Source: Tetmemena sp. SeJ-2015
Lineage: Eukaryota > Ciliophora > Spirotrichea > Sporadotrichida > Oxytrichidae
Length of the DNA stretch: 64,000 nucleotides
Assembly (NCBI GenBank): GCA_027382625.1
Contig: JAJKFJ010021202.1
Location: forward strand, 1 to 64,000
Direction: 5' to 3'
Both the position numbers and the translations under genes were made by a program. Shown piece after piece: positions 1 to 11,685 of this stretch (within the stretch, counting starts at the first letter, position 1; every line of letters begins with the position of its first letter). The notes under the pieces were generated by a model, which did not search any database, was not told the DNA's origin, and saw only the letters and a list, made by a program, of their open reading frames with translations.

Positions 1-470
1 AAAAAGGGGTATCTCTATTTCAGGTACTTGAAGGAGGAGTGGACTCGACTCTCTTTGGAACTTCGTGTACAAGACTCTGCACAGCGTGCGCACTGCCCCT
101 GATACACAGAACAAGTAGGTGCTGGTCTTTATGGACAATGCCGTAATTCATCGCCACTCATAAGTGCTCGACACTTGCAAGCTACTCAAATGCCATGTAC
201 TCTTCAACGCCTAGTACTCGCCCTGGCTTAACCCTGTCGAGCAGCTCTTCGGTCATATTAAAAGAAGGATCAAGAAGGAGAGAATAGAGAGCAAGTAAGT
301 TAGTAGTCATAGACAGGCAGTGAAGACTTATTTAATTCCTTCTTTATAGAGAGCAATTGATCAGCACGATAGCAGAGACAATCAAGTCACTGAACAAGTA
401 GAGCACTCAAGCACTCTGGCTCTTCAGCATCAAGTCCTGGATTTAAACGCTGAGCCTTGGCCATGTGTGA
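1..470 (+). CDS. DDE transposase, Tc1/mariner-IS630 type, 3' part
   Basis: Partial gene entering from the left edge. Reading TAA/TAG as Gln gives VFMDNAVIH (catalytic Asp, about 119-145) and then SPWLNPVEQLFGHIKRR, the second Asp/Glu block of DDE_3 transposases that cut and paste DNA. A 55-nt GT-AG intron (295-349) follows; after splicing the reading ends STIAETIKSLNKQ...LSLGHV at TGA 468-470. A pyrimidine-rich stretch ending in AG at 23 looks like an upstream intron acceptor. Around 56-60 the frame slips by one base, so the copy is either decayed or carries a sequencing error. Whether it is a germline transposon (TBE-like) or a domesticated somatic copy cannot be told from this fragment; introns favour a gene expressed like host genes. 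Confidence 0.75.
295..349 (+). other. Intron in transposase gene
   Basis: GTAAGT donor, pyrimidine-rich TTTATAG acceptor, 55 nt. Splicing gives a continuous C-terminus ending at TGA; reading through gives a less convincing tail. Confidence 0.6.
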
Positions 471-894
471 TTGTGAGAGTCATCGTCTTGGTGTCAATGG
501 AATGAAGAGCACTAAGAAGCAGAGAAGAGAATCATACAAGAGAAACAGTACTTAAAGACAAGGAGCGCATAATATAATAATACTTGCACACTCTTGAACT
601 AATCACATACAAACAAGAGCGGAGTAAATAATAAGCAGCGACTTGTGCTTTGCGCGAAACTTATTTTATAAGCAGGCATTGCCACTATGTCAATATGCAC
701 GAAGAAGTACATGATCATCCAGGAATGGACTATTTCAAATGAGAAGCTTATATGATCTGCGCAATTAGTAAGGGGTTTCAACTTAAGTTGATAGAGTTAA
801 ACTGTGTAATTGAATAAGCTTATTAAAATTTTGAAAATCAATCCTAAACTTATAATATTAAACTCATACCTATTACAAATGCTTTTAAATTGAT
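471..894. other. Intergenic, no gene seen
   Basis: AT-rich spacer after the transposase. A 60-codon reverse-strand ORF lies here (599-781) but has no recognisable motif and ordinary non-coding composition. No telomere-like C4A4 repeat was seen. Confidence 0.4.
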
Positions 895-2882
895 GACGAT
901 GCGATAGACATAAAGTATATACAAGCAGCTTCCTAATTCTATCATCTCATTCTTTCTTTTAATTGGTGCCTAGAGAGATTCCGTAGAGCAAGAAATCCAG
1001 CAACGAAGCAGTCGCTAGTGATTTCTTCACTCTGAAGGTTGTAGCCCTAGAATAGCAGGGGAGTCTAGACACGCCGAAATTTGGAGAGAAACATCTGAAT
1101 ACCAGAACCAACCTGATAGAAACTAAAAACTAAATAATAGACCAAAGTGAAGAACTCCTCCCAAGTAGAGACAGAAAAAGGGCCATCTAAAAATAGGATC
1201 AAACTAATCTAATGGTTAGCGGACAAAGTGACTTTTTTGAGTCATTCAAGAATTAAATATCTATAATTGTGGTGATTTTAATTATTCACAATGAAGTTTA
1301 TCTTTAAAAATGAGAAGGAGAAGACGCAATTTTTGGAAAATTTCGAGAAAGTTCTCCTCCTCTATAATAAATACCAGCTCTTTGTTACAATTTAAAAAGC
1401 TTATTAATATTTTTTAATCTTTGGTTTTAATGACTAGGACAGCTCAAAGTCGAGTGAGGAGGATCAAAGACAGATAAACAAAATGTTCGATAGACAGCTG
1501 ATACATAACCCTGACCGTAAGTCAAAGTCACTAATAAGTTTTCTGTAGTCTTTGAGAAAAAGAAAACAATTGTATTATGCGACATCCACAGAAAATTATA
1601 AGATTATTGCTAAATTTTGTTTCACAGATTACTTTTGTTTATCAGGACTACCTAAGAATCTCATCAAGATATCGTCATCCGCACAAAAATGAAGGAAAAG
1701 TCAAATAACCCCTCAGCACTGCCCCTTAAGGTATAAATTAATCAGCAGTAATATGGCAAATATTAAATTCCCATTTCCTCTATTTCAAGCTTTCGATTTG
1801 AGGGATATTTTTAGTTTTACATAGCGTTGCGAAATCGAGTGGTAAAATTTTTAAAGAATCTCTACCAACACTTCGTGATATGTGTCTACGTACCAAACGA
1901 GGAAGAGGTAGCCTCTCTAATCCTAGACCATCTCGAGAGACTTTGTGATCTAGAAGGAAAATTGTTTACAATAAAGCTATACTCGAAAGATTGCGAGCGT
2001 TGCTCTCAGTTTGAACACCTTAAACTAAGAAACCTGAATTTAATCTACAACCAGGATGTAGAGTGTCGTAAGCCGGAGAATGTCATGGCGGTTGGTGTAG
2101 GGTTCGAAGAGATGGCCAACAATCACCATGAATAATATGGATTACCATTTTGAGATATGAGCAGTCAAAAAATTAGGAGGACAAAATTTTGCAGCTCAAA
2201 AATTAGGAGAGACGATATATCGAACAAAAATGAATTGAGATGATTGATTTATGCTATAATATCGCGCCATTAACGCATTAAAAAATTTATGCATAATAAA
2301 ATTTAATTTATAGTATATATTATACGGGTTCCCTTTATGTATTAGAGGATTCTATATTAGAAATTAAAAGTCTGAAAATTTTAGATAATTAAATCATCTC
2401 ACTCTTAATATAATTCATGAAAGATTAAGTATTTATTTGTCAGTCATGGAACATTATTCTATCTCATGCATAATGTTTCTATAAGACGATAAAGGAAAGA
2501 CTTTAGCAAATAGTATAGAGATATTTAATATTTAATTTAATATTATTACATGCATAAATTAATGGCAACCTAAAGCATTTATCATGCTACTAACCTTTTT
2601 CTAATATTATGATGGGCTCCTAATTTTTGAGCTGCAAAATTTTGTCCTCCTAATTTTTTGACTGCTCATATCTCAAAATAGTAATCCATATTATTCATGG
2701 TGAATATTAAAAACTATATACCTATGAAGCCTTTCGAAGGTAAAAAGAAGGACAAGCATCTCACCTATCTCCAGGACTACTTAATTGATAAAGTACTCCC
2801 GGCTGATGACGGAAGGGAAGTTGTCCAGAAAGACTTCCTCTCTCATATTAAGATAAGAAAGTACCATAAATTAACTCTGTGA
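895..2882 (+). CDS. FCP1/NIF-like HAD protein, catalytically degenerate, IES-split
   Basis: The protein is rebuilt from three MDSs and one intron. MDS1 (about 895-1253) gives an acidic, charged N-terminus. MDS2 (1312-2115) carries TIVLCDIHRKL, FLKNLYQHFVICVYVPNEEE and KLYSKDCERC. MDS3 (2701-2882) carries IPMKPFEGKKKDKHL and ends at TGA 2880-2882. Order and spacing match the FCP1/SCP (NIF) domain of CTD phosphatases. The nucleophile motif DxDx(T/V) reads DIHRK and the late Asp of VDNSP reads VGVGF, so a phosphatase is unlikely; a binding pseudophosphatase is the better guess. The true start is unresolved, because no in-frame ATG was found before about 895. It neighbours the transposase fragment and converges on SCC2. 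Confidence 0.65.
1254..1311 (+). other. IES, 58 bp, pointer AAT
   Basis: The pointer AAT lies at 1251-1253 and again at 1309-1311. Excision joins ESFKN to EKEKTQFLENF in frame. The insert carries a TGA in the upstream frame. The pointer is short, so the exact edge is less certain than for other IESs here. Confidence 0.55.
1517..1548 (+). other. Intron, 32 nt
   Basis: GTAAGT...TGTAG. Splicing switches from the frame ending LIHNPD to the frame LFEKKKTIVLCDIH, which then stays open to the IES. It is very short but has canonical ends. Confidence 0.65.
2116..2700 (+). other. IES, 585 bp, pointer ATGG, with long inverted repeat
   Basis: The pointer ATGG lies at 2112-2115 and 2697-2700. Excision joins ...GVGFEEM to VNIKNYIPMKPF in frame with exactly the FCP1-domain spacing. 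The IES contains two 87-bp arms forming a near-perfect palindrome, with a 407-bp AT-rich spacer and no ORF. It therefore looks like a foldback or MITE-type element. Confidence 0.75.
2123..2209 (+). repeat. Left arm of 87-bp inverted repeat
   Basis: The reverse complement matches 2617-2703 with one mismatch (near 2146). The arm starts 8 bp inside the IES. Confidence 0.9.
2617..2703 (-). repeat. Right arm of 87-bp inverted repeat
   Basis: It pairs with 2123-2209. Its outer end runs over the ATGG pointer and three bases into the coding segment. Confidence 0.9.
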
Positions 2883-3227
2883 ATACTATAACTCAAAATC
2901 ATTTCAAGAGAGAGAGAGAAAAATAATTATTAAAATTATGTTCTATTTAAGTAAGAGATTTGGAAAAGTTTTATTGTATATTTGATTCATAGAATCTCCT
3001 CATTAGAAGGTATTATGATGCTATATCCAATCAAACATCTATTTATAATAGATGTAAATTTATCAATAATATCAAACATTATTCGTAGAACTCGTCCTTC
3101 CAAAAAATAAGGTAGAAAATAATAAGACATGTCATCCATTATAATTCATTTGAATATCTTATTAGATATAAACAAACAGACAAATAGAAATAATAAAACT
3201 TTCTAAATAAAATTAATAACTTATTTC
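2883..3227. other. Intergenic between convergent genes
   Basis: This 345-bp AT-rich spacer lies between the 3' ends of the FCP1-like gene and SCC2. No open frame or repeat was seen. Confidence 0.5.
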
Positions 3228-6200
3228 AATATTCTGAATCATCAAGATCGTCATCATCCTCATCAAAAGAATCTTATTCGCTTGCTGAAAGACTTTTATA
3301 AGATTCTTAAATCTTCATAGATTTGGGTTTGACTCTCTAGTTATCAGTTTTCCTTTTCTGTTTATGCTCAAGAGCAGCAAGTTGAGGATCATCCTCAAAG
3401 TTAAGATCAGCCTCTTCTCTCCTTCTTTTCTTTTTGCCTTCTTCAAGGCGACTCATCTCCTTTTTAATTTTCTGAGACTTTGGTTTCTATCCTTTTACAC
3501 TCCTTTTCTTAAACACCTCATCTAAGTCGTAATAATCAGCATTCTCATCCCCACTAGAGTTTTACTGCTTTCTAATTAACTTCCTATTTCTCTTCTACCC
3601 TCCTTTCCTCGGATCTTTTTCAAGTTACCTGATTTTGCCAAATAGTCTTTGTTCAAATTTCTATTTGAAGAGTGTATGTTTCTCCTTCATCAAAGACTTT
3701 AAGTGGTCTTTGAATTCAGTAGCTATATCTTCGAATTCTCTAGAATTCTTGATCTTCGAAAAGTCAAAGTCAGTCCACTCTTTCAAATCTTCTATAGTCT
3801 TCAAGTACAGTTTTTGACACCTCTTCTATAACTTTTCTTTCTAGTCTTCACTCTCTAGCAGTAGATTCGAATCTAAATAACCCTTTAAAATTAAAAAACT
3901 TTTCTTCCTCTTAACCTCTATCATGAGCATAGTTCTCTTCTGATTTCTTAAAGCCAGAAGATTTTAAGATTTGTGAAATTTGGTCAATCATCTTCAAACC
4001 TGCTCTTAGGTAAAAGAGAATAAAGCACTCTAATAGACATTTAGGTTCCCCCTACTTGAGATTTTTAAGTTTCTCATAGAGCCCAATCTCTGTCCTTAAA
4101 AGATACTCCTCAATTATATTTTTGTAAGCATGAGTCTGCCTAGGGAAGATTTAAATTTTAATTCAATTAATTTACTAAGCATTTAATAACACTCAACAGA
4201 CAATCACCTGCAAGTCTTATTTCATGGAACTTCATTTGCAAACTGTTTTACTCCAATTTATCATAGCTAAATGAAAGTTCTTCCATGTGATTAATCACTC
4301 CTGCAAAGAAAGTATAGAGAAACTCAGAGCTATTCTAATACAGTAACTAAAAAAGCTTGTCGTATTAGCAACTCTCATTTTCGATTATTATTCCAATAGA
4401 TGAAGAAACTGTACTCAAAGAGAGAAAACTCATTTAGGAAAAGTCTTTCTTGAAGAAACTATTTTGCATGGTTATTATATTGGGGAAAACTTAAGAAGGC
4501 ATCAAGCATGAGTGAATAATTTAGACCCTCTTTTGAGCAATAAGTGCTAAGCCTCGCATTCCAATGCCCTAAATAGATTTATGACAGTCACTGACCATAG
4601 TGACAAAGTATTGGCAAGCTTCTAAAATATGGAGAATATTCAGAGAGCTTAATTTGAAGATTAGCTTGCAAATTAACTCTCTCAATGCGTTATGCTTCTC
4701 CTTGATCTTGAATTTAAAGCGAGAGGGGTCATAGTATTTGGAGAACTCAATTAGATGAGGTGAAAGAACTAGAATGAATGAACTCATGTCTTCATCTTTG
4801 CTTTGACCAACTTTCTCCTAATAGATATTTAGAAAGGTCAATAGTGTGTCCACAATTCTTTGCATAGTCCGTGTTCTGAGTTGCTTCTTCTAGTAAAGTA
4901 AGTGAATTTGATCGAATATGGATAGTGTCTCCTAGTTTTTTATTATCATTTCCTAATGCTGAATCCAAATGAGTGATAAACCTTCTATCGCAATATCTAG
5001 TAAGGATTGGTTCAGCTTCTTTTTCATTACCAAGGAAACTAGGATGTCATTTATTTCTCTAACTGAATTAGTCTAGAGAAGGCTGTCTATACTTTTGAGC
5101 TTTGAGAGATTAGCAATATGGCAAGCTATCAAAATAGTTCTTGAGATAAAGAGAAAATTTAATGCTCCTAAAATTAAAGAGGACCTAGAGTTGATTATTC
5201 TTTTATTCTCGCGTGAGAGAATATATCATATCTTAATTTTTCTTAAGGTATATGTACATCTGTAAATAAAGTTTGCTAAGAGGCTCAAAACTGTTACTGA
5301 ACTTAGATAATTCTAAAGCCAACTCTTAAAAAAAAAAAATTATCTCAATAGCAGGTTGAAGCAGCTTAAGTTTTGAATTCTTGATAATTGCATACACTTG
5401 CTGCTGGATACTTAGAAAATATTTTGGAGTAAGAAATTCAACAGCTTCATCACTCGCACTCTCATTTAAGTGCCTTAGAATTATCTAAAGCACTTGAAGA
5501 ATTGTTCTAGCTTGTTTTTCATCTGCCTGAGCTTCTAGTTCTAGAATAAAAATATATCTAGGATGTTACAGAGCAACTTTATTTTCTTTCTAAAGATCCA
5601 AGGTTAAATTGAGGCCAATATATAAATAGATTGCCTTCAATTAAAAAAATTAAAAATATCTTTATCAGGATCAAGCAGACATAATGTTGCTGATTAGAGT
5701 TTTGTTTTTAAGAAATAAGAGAGTTGATAGCATACTCTCCAATTTCATCCCCATAGACCTGAATTAAAGAAGACTTCTTCCTTTTGTGGATTTTAAATTA
5801 TTCCGAAGTTAGTAAGCACCGGAAAACTTCTCTTAGGAGATCTTCAAACTTTTTCATCTGATTTCCCTTACTCTCTCCTTTGTATTTGGAACTTTCATCA
5901 AGAAACTCCATTATAATTTAGGACAAGATTTCAAACACTAACTTTGGTCTCTCCTCCTCAAGTAAAGTCTCGCATGCCAGAAGCTTCTTTTGAAGAGACT
6001 TGATTATTATATCCCTGACTTCTTAGGAAGACTCATTCCATTATTTGATTATTGCTATAAAGATTTTATGAAATATCAGAAATGCATATAAAATTAATTC
6101 AATAGCGCTCATAAAAATGACTTCTAAAAAAAATATTTAAATACACTCCTTGAAACTTGTCAATCTGAGTATTTGAAATATTTTAATGAGTTTAGAATTT

Positions 6201-8497
6201 TTGCAGCAGCAAAGAAACGATTTAGATCGCTCTCTTCTTTACACTTGAGCTAGGATCTTAAGTTCTCGAGATAATCTCTTTCTAGTATAGCTCCAAGAAC
6301 TTATGAAGAAACTTTTCTTCCACTCTTTCATCCTTATCTTTATTCCTAAGTTGAGAAAAGTTGCTGTAAGAACTGCTAAATAATTTCAAGAGCTCCCTCT
6401 CTTGTACCAGAGCTAATATCTTAAAGCCTTAAGAATAAGATCTGCTAAATTTGTGGATCAATCAAGTTGCTAATTTCTATCTTGATGAGGCCTTTGATTG
6501 CTTTCAAAGCTTTTTATCTGAGAGTGGCCTGCCTCATGTAGCTCAAGCAGAGCATGGTGTTTTTCAAGGCCTCTAATACATCTCTCAGCTCTAGTTGAAT
6601 AGAAAGACTTTTCATAGCTTATCTTGCGTAATTTATATGAATCTATTGATTCCTTGTAATCCAAGACTTGTCTTAATGGGATGATGGGTCGTTTAATCTG
6701 TTGAAGATGTGAGTAAGCTCTTATTGTAGTTCTTCAATCATTCTTGTTTTTTCCTTTCCTTAAAAATCCCTACCTACTATCTACTTCTATAAAATAAGAG
6801 AACCATTTTGAAGATCTATTAAAAAAGTTATGCTAAAATTTTGATTCTATCTGAAAATTGTGAAAGTGTACGCAGAATCAAAATCGAAATAGCCTGAGTT
6901 CTACTAAGAAAAGAAGTTCTTCAAATCGTTGTGAAAAGAAATGATTTGATGCCTGCTTATTTTCCCTTTCGATAAAAAGCATTCAAAACAGATGAAATTT
7001 TTGTTCTCGACAATAGATTTCTAGTTGACACACTCAAAATGAAACTTGTTTGAACAATTCTCGCATACTATGAAAATTTAATTAAATAAGAAATCTTAAG
7101 ATTCTTCGCTTGATATATTTACTTTCTCAAGACAAAAGCAGATACCTTAAGAAGTGAAGCTCCTATCAGAAATTATCCTTTATGATTCATGCATAATTAT
7201 CGAGAGTAGCTCACAAAAAGCGGTTTTATGGTTCAACTCAACATTAGAAAAAAAGGCAGAAATTTTAGAACCTTCAGATTTTACCTCTTCATCATCTCTC
7301 CTAACTGACTTGCCCAATTAAACGCCTTATTTTTATTTAGATGAGCAATAGGGTAAAAGATTTGATTAAAATCATCCCCACTGGAAACTCAAGAGCCTCT
7401 TGATAGCAAGAGTCAGCCATGTCCCTATCAAAATATTAGCTAAAATCTGGAAATTGTTAGACTCCTTGCTCTCGAAATCATACCCTGAATTATTTTATGA
7501 GCAATATTGTTGCAAATTTAGGCAATATTTTCTAAAATGTCTTCGTTTCTGGTCTGAAGAGCTAGCGATTAAATTAAGCTGAGAAGGATATAAGTGAAGT
7601 TGAAAATTCGATGAGAGGACTAATAAAGACCCTTTTTCTAAAGCTAGAGTAAAACACCCCTCATAGAATATTTCTGTCTTTATTGAAGCTCAATTTGAAT
7701 TTGCTCTAGATTCTCAATAAAATAGTCAATAATCTCAATTAGATAGTAAGTAGAAGTTTTATTTTCATCTTGCAGCTTCAGCTATACAATTAGAATTTAG
7801 AGTGCTGTAGATTGTAAGGCTTTCAAAGAAGGCTCCAGTAAGACATTCATGCATATTGATTTTAATTTAGCACCCAGATATTTCATCAAGATGCGAAACA
7901 AAATGTGGAGATTCAGAAAGTATCAAGCCTAAAGATAGTTGGTCTAAATTATCCAAATTAGATGGGTATTGAAATGAGGATAGCTTTTTGATTAAACTCC
8001 TCATAAGGATAGTAGCTTCTTCTTATGAGTCTAAGAAAGATCTGAATTGTCGTTTCTTAACCTCATCTTTTGAAATTGATCGGATATGTCTGCTGAAGTT
8101 TAAGTATAAACTTAAATATTAATATCTTATGAGGATTATTTAGGCTTGGACTGGTTAAATTGCATTTAATGATTCTTTGGGAAATTATTCTGAGGAAGGA
8201 AATCTTAGGCAGATTAGTCGATCATCTAAGCATCTGGTTTCTGATGCTTAATCTGGTAACTTGCTGATTGCCCTAAGAGAATGAGCTTTTGTATTCTATG
8301 GCAACAGACTATTTAGATGTAATATTAGAGCTTCTTATCTTTTAAAAAGCAGCACTATCTGCATAGAGTCGTGAGTTCGCTAAGCTTCTCTTGGGTAAGG
8401 TAAACAAGTCTTTTGCTGTAATTTTATGCGCTAATTCGTTGTTTTACTCTAAAGCAATTGTTATTTTTTGATTCAAACATACTTTAAGTTGAGGCAT
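3228..8497 (-). CDS. SCC2: Cohesin loader SCC2 / NIPBL (Nipped-B)
   Basis: Large nuclear HEAT-repeat protein that loads cohesin onto chromosomes. The start is MPQLKVCLNQ (ATG complement at 8495-8497) and the stop is the TGA complement at 3228-3230. Diagnostic parts: RQKALKAIKGLIKIEI...QDISSGTREGALEIIQQFL (about 6430-6570) and then EIISRTQDPSSSVKKRAIQIV, matching the family's HEAT core. A finger-like CENC...FHFECV...CFEC lies before it (about 6985-7075), like the PHD of plant SCC2. The C-terminus is basic, then acidic (DEDDDDLDDSEY). At A-runs 6356-6359 and 3893-3898 the frame needs one base fewer. A non-coding insert, intron or IES, lies near 4140-4210. It shares a short divergent promoter region with the next gene. 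Identification rests on motifs remembered for the family. Confidence 0.75.
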
Positions 8498-8777
8498 TTA
8501 AGAAAATTAAATTTATGATGCAACACTGAATGACTGTTATGAGGGATTAGAACCCCTCAGTTCAATAGATTAGCGAGAACTCTCCCTACAAATTCAGTTT
8601 AATCAAGAGATAGAATTGATGTGTTTAAAGGACTATCAGGTTTTCCGCAAACTTACATTTTCAAATTTGTTAATTTAAAATTATATCTAATCTCTTTTAA
8701 ATCTCCTTCATTAGATGATTTGAAGCTAGTTGTTAAAATTTATTTCAAAATCCATTTGTACATCAGGTGTTGATAAA

Positions 8778-11626
8778 ATGTTTGCAAAAGTTTCCCCAAG
8801 TGCTTCTCCTTCAAAGCTCTTATTGCACCACAAATAGCACATGAAGAATTCAATGAATTGCAGTCCTTCGCTCCTACCCCCTCCAAAACCTCACTCAATG
8901 AACAAAGTCTCTTCACAGAAGTAAGTCAGAATAATGCAAGCAAGCAAAGATAGTCCATCGTGCTTGCGCATTCAAGATCTATCCCCTGAAAGAACAGCAG
9001 CTAGTGGCAGCAAAATAGTTAATAAAAGACACAAATTCATTCAAAATGTGCCAATTAGCAATCTTAAGAATAAGCAAAGGCATCAGTATTTTCAAGGAGT
9101 GTAGTTTAAAGACTTAGATGAAAAGGATTTTTCTACAAAACCAAGTGGATTAATAGAAAGAAATCCATAGAAAGGCCAATACAATACTTTAAAAAAAATT
9201 TGTTATCCTAATGCTTGAATTTGAATTTAAAACTCAAAGTTTAAAGGAAAAACAAGTGGGGATATATGATATGGTTCACTATAACCATAGTTTTAGAATA
9301 ATTTTACTCATTTGATTATCTTCTAAATTTGATTAAATACTATTGTGAATTCTCCCTAGAATAGATTCTTGTTTTAAATGACTCAATAAACCAAAGGGAG
9401 AGCGAAGGATTGCTGATTGATTCTAAGATCTCACACAACTATGTTCACATCTCTCATATCCCAAACTCAGCAAGAGAACTGACAAAAACTAATAGTCATT
9501 AGTCGTACTTGAACTAGCCCTTTAAGCAAATGATATTTTATTACCATAGCAACCTAAACAGGCTTTACCTAGGACAAACATCATCGATTATAACTAAGAT
9601 AGTACAAGAACAGAAACAGTCCCCTCATCCCGGTTAATTCAGCATAGTAGCCTTTCAAAGGCTTCACCTCAAGGATCAACTTCCAGAAAATCTTCTTAAT
9701 TTGCTGAAAACAAGTCTATTAGATAGCTCAATCTTCAAAATCACTCTTAAATAAATGAAGCCACTTCTCATTTCCGTAATTAGTTCAACCAAGACTTGCA
9801 AAAGATGTAGAGCCAGATCTTATAAGCTGAGAGAGCACAAATAGAAAGAAGGTAGAGCACAAGTCAAACTAGAAAAGGGAGCAATATCAATAGATCTGCC
9901 AGTCCAGCTAAGAATTTCTGCTAGCCCATACTTCAAATGCAAAGTTAAATAGGATAGTAGTACGATTTCTTATCTAGTACTTTTAAGTGCTGAGATTTGA
10001 AATTGATTATTAATTCCATTCCTAAATTTACTATACTTTACTTTACTTTATCAAATGCAAAGATAGAAGAGAGATATTATTAGATTTTAATTATAGATAA
10101 TATCCCAGACTAAATAGTTGGAGACAAAAGCGTAAGCTCAGTAAATCTCAGAATCAATGCTGTTCATACTTTAAATGAGAGATCTAGCCGAGATAGACAG
10201 GAGAAGTTTCAAGAAAAAAGAGTAATTTTAGAGAAGATAGAGAAAATTCAGCATTAGAAAAATCCATCTAACAGTTCTTCTTTCTAGAGCGTGAATTTTC
10301 TTCATGAAGAAAGAGATAACACCTTCAATCTATCTAGCATGAGAGCTTCTTCAAAACCTTATCCATTCAATTCTTAAGATGCACAAGGATTCCTAAGAGA
10401 CAAAATTAACAAGATCAAAGAAGAGCTGAAATAAGAAGAAGATAATTCACTCCGACTTCATGTTGATGGATCAGATTAAATGATGATTCAGCAAAGCTTC
10501 TCAGATAAAGAAGAGGAATCTTAGCTTCTTTAGATGCTTTCAGATCCTGTGAACCATCATAATCTCATTGAGGGAAAGCCTAACTAAAGATATCTCTAAA
10601 TGGAGAAGCCGATGTCCATGATATCGCATAACATGTTTGATAGCGCAAAAAGATAAAAAGAGCCTGCTCAAGGGGATTGCATAAACAGAATTTAAAGCAT
10701 GAATAATATGAACAAGTTAAAAGGTGTGGCTGTACAAGATATGGGTTTGAAAGAAACCAAGATAAGCCAAATCCATGAGGAGGAGTAAAATATACCATTA
10801 TAATTCAATTACAGACACAGTAATTAGGCATATAGTTCAGACCTAGAAAAGGCTTATTAGTCCGAGAAAGTAGCTAATAACATTTCTTAGTCAGATTTTT
10901 ATCAAGATGAATTGAATAAACTGGAAAATAAGAGGAGAATTTTGCAGAACGACGCAAATTTGGCCGATTTAACTTCTAAATATTATTCACAATAAGGAAT
11001 AACCAATGCTCTTCCAAATATATTTACAATTATTTTTGAATATAGTTTTAATTTAAAGTCAATATGTGATTATTAAACAGTCTTGATTATAAAAAAAATT
11101 CATTTACAAATTTTGCAAAATTTATACTTAGATTTAATTTATAGATTTATAATTGATCCTTCCAAATACCGCGGCGCAATAAGCAGTTCCTACTATGACT
11201 GAGATACTGACCTGCTCTAACTTTACAAAGGACGAGTACATTTATCAGCTAAATTAATTAGAGGAGAGGCTCGAAGATATCAACAACATAAATTAGAAAA
11301 TTTTGCAAGAGAATAGTAAGCTCTAGCAAAAGAACAGACATCTCTAAAAGAAGCTTACAGATGTCAAAACTAAACTCAAGAGCACGGCAAATTTTCAAAA
11401 TAATCAGGAGCAGCATCTGTAGCAACAGGCTTAAAAGATTGCCTTTTTAGAATAGAAAAGCCACCAAATGAGCCAAGAGCTTTTCCATAAAGATGATCAA
11501 ATGCACGCAATTAAATGCCAATTAAATGTAGCCCTATAAACTAAAACTAAGTATGAGAATATTTTCAAGAAGCTTTTAGAAAATGATAGCTGCAGAGACC
11601 TTGTATTAAACATGCTCAACTGCTGA
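8778..11626 (+). CDS. Gln/Ser-rich coiled-coil protein, IES-interrupted
   Basis: Starts MFAKVSPSASPSK; TGA at 11624-11626. A low-complexity Ser/Gln/Asn middle is followed by a long coiled coil after the last IES (YIYQLNQLEERLEDINNI, then heptads rich in Leu, Gln and Lys) and a short C-terminus NMLNC. The IES at 11021-11168 is exact (10-bp pointer). Frame changes near 9200-9360 and 9990-10085 mark two further probable IESs whose edges I could not fix. No family recognised; such proteins in ciliates are often cytoskeletal or basal-body parts, but that is a guess. Confidence 0.6.
11021..11168 (+). other. IES, 148 bp, 10-bp pointer
   Basis: The pointer CTTCCAAATA occurs at 11011-11020 and 11159-11168. 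Excision joins TNALPN to TAAQQAVPTM in frame; reading through meets TGA. The insert is much more AT-rich than the flanks. Confidence 0.9.
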
Positions 11627-11685
11627 AATTTATTTGTTAAATAATCTATCTCATTAAATTCAAGCAAGTGATGAAAATTTTGAAA

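Noticed and set aside
599..781. 60-codon ORF on the minus strand
   Set aside because: No motif, no coding bias, and it lies in a spacer; likely chance.
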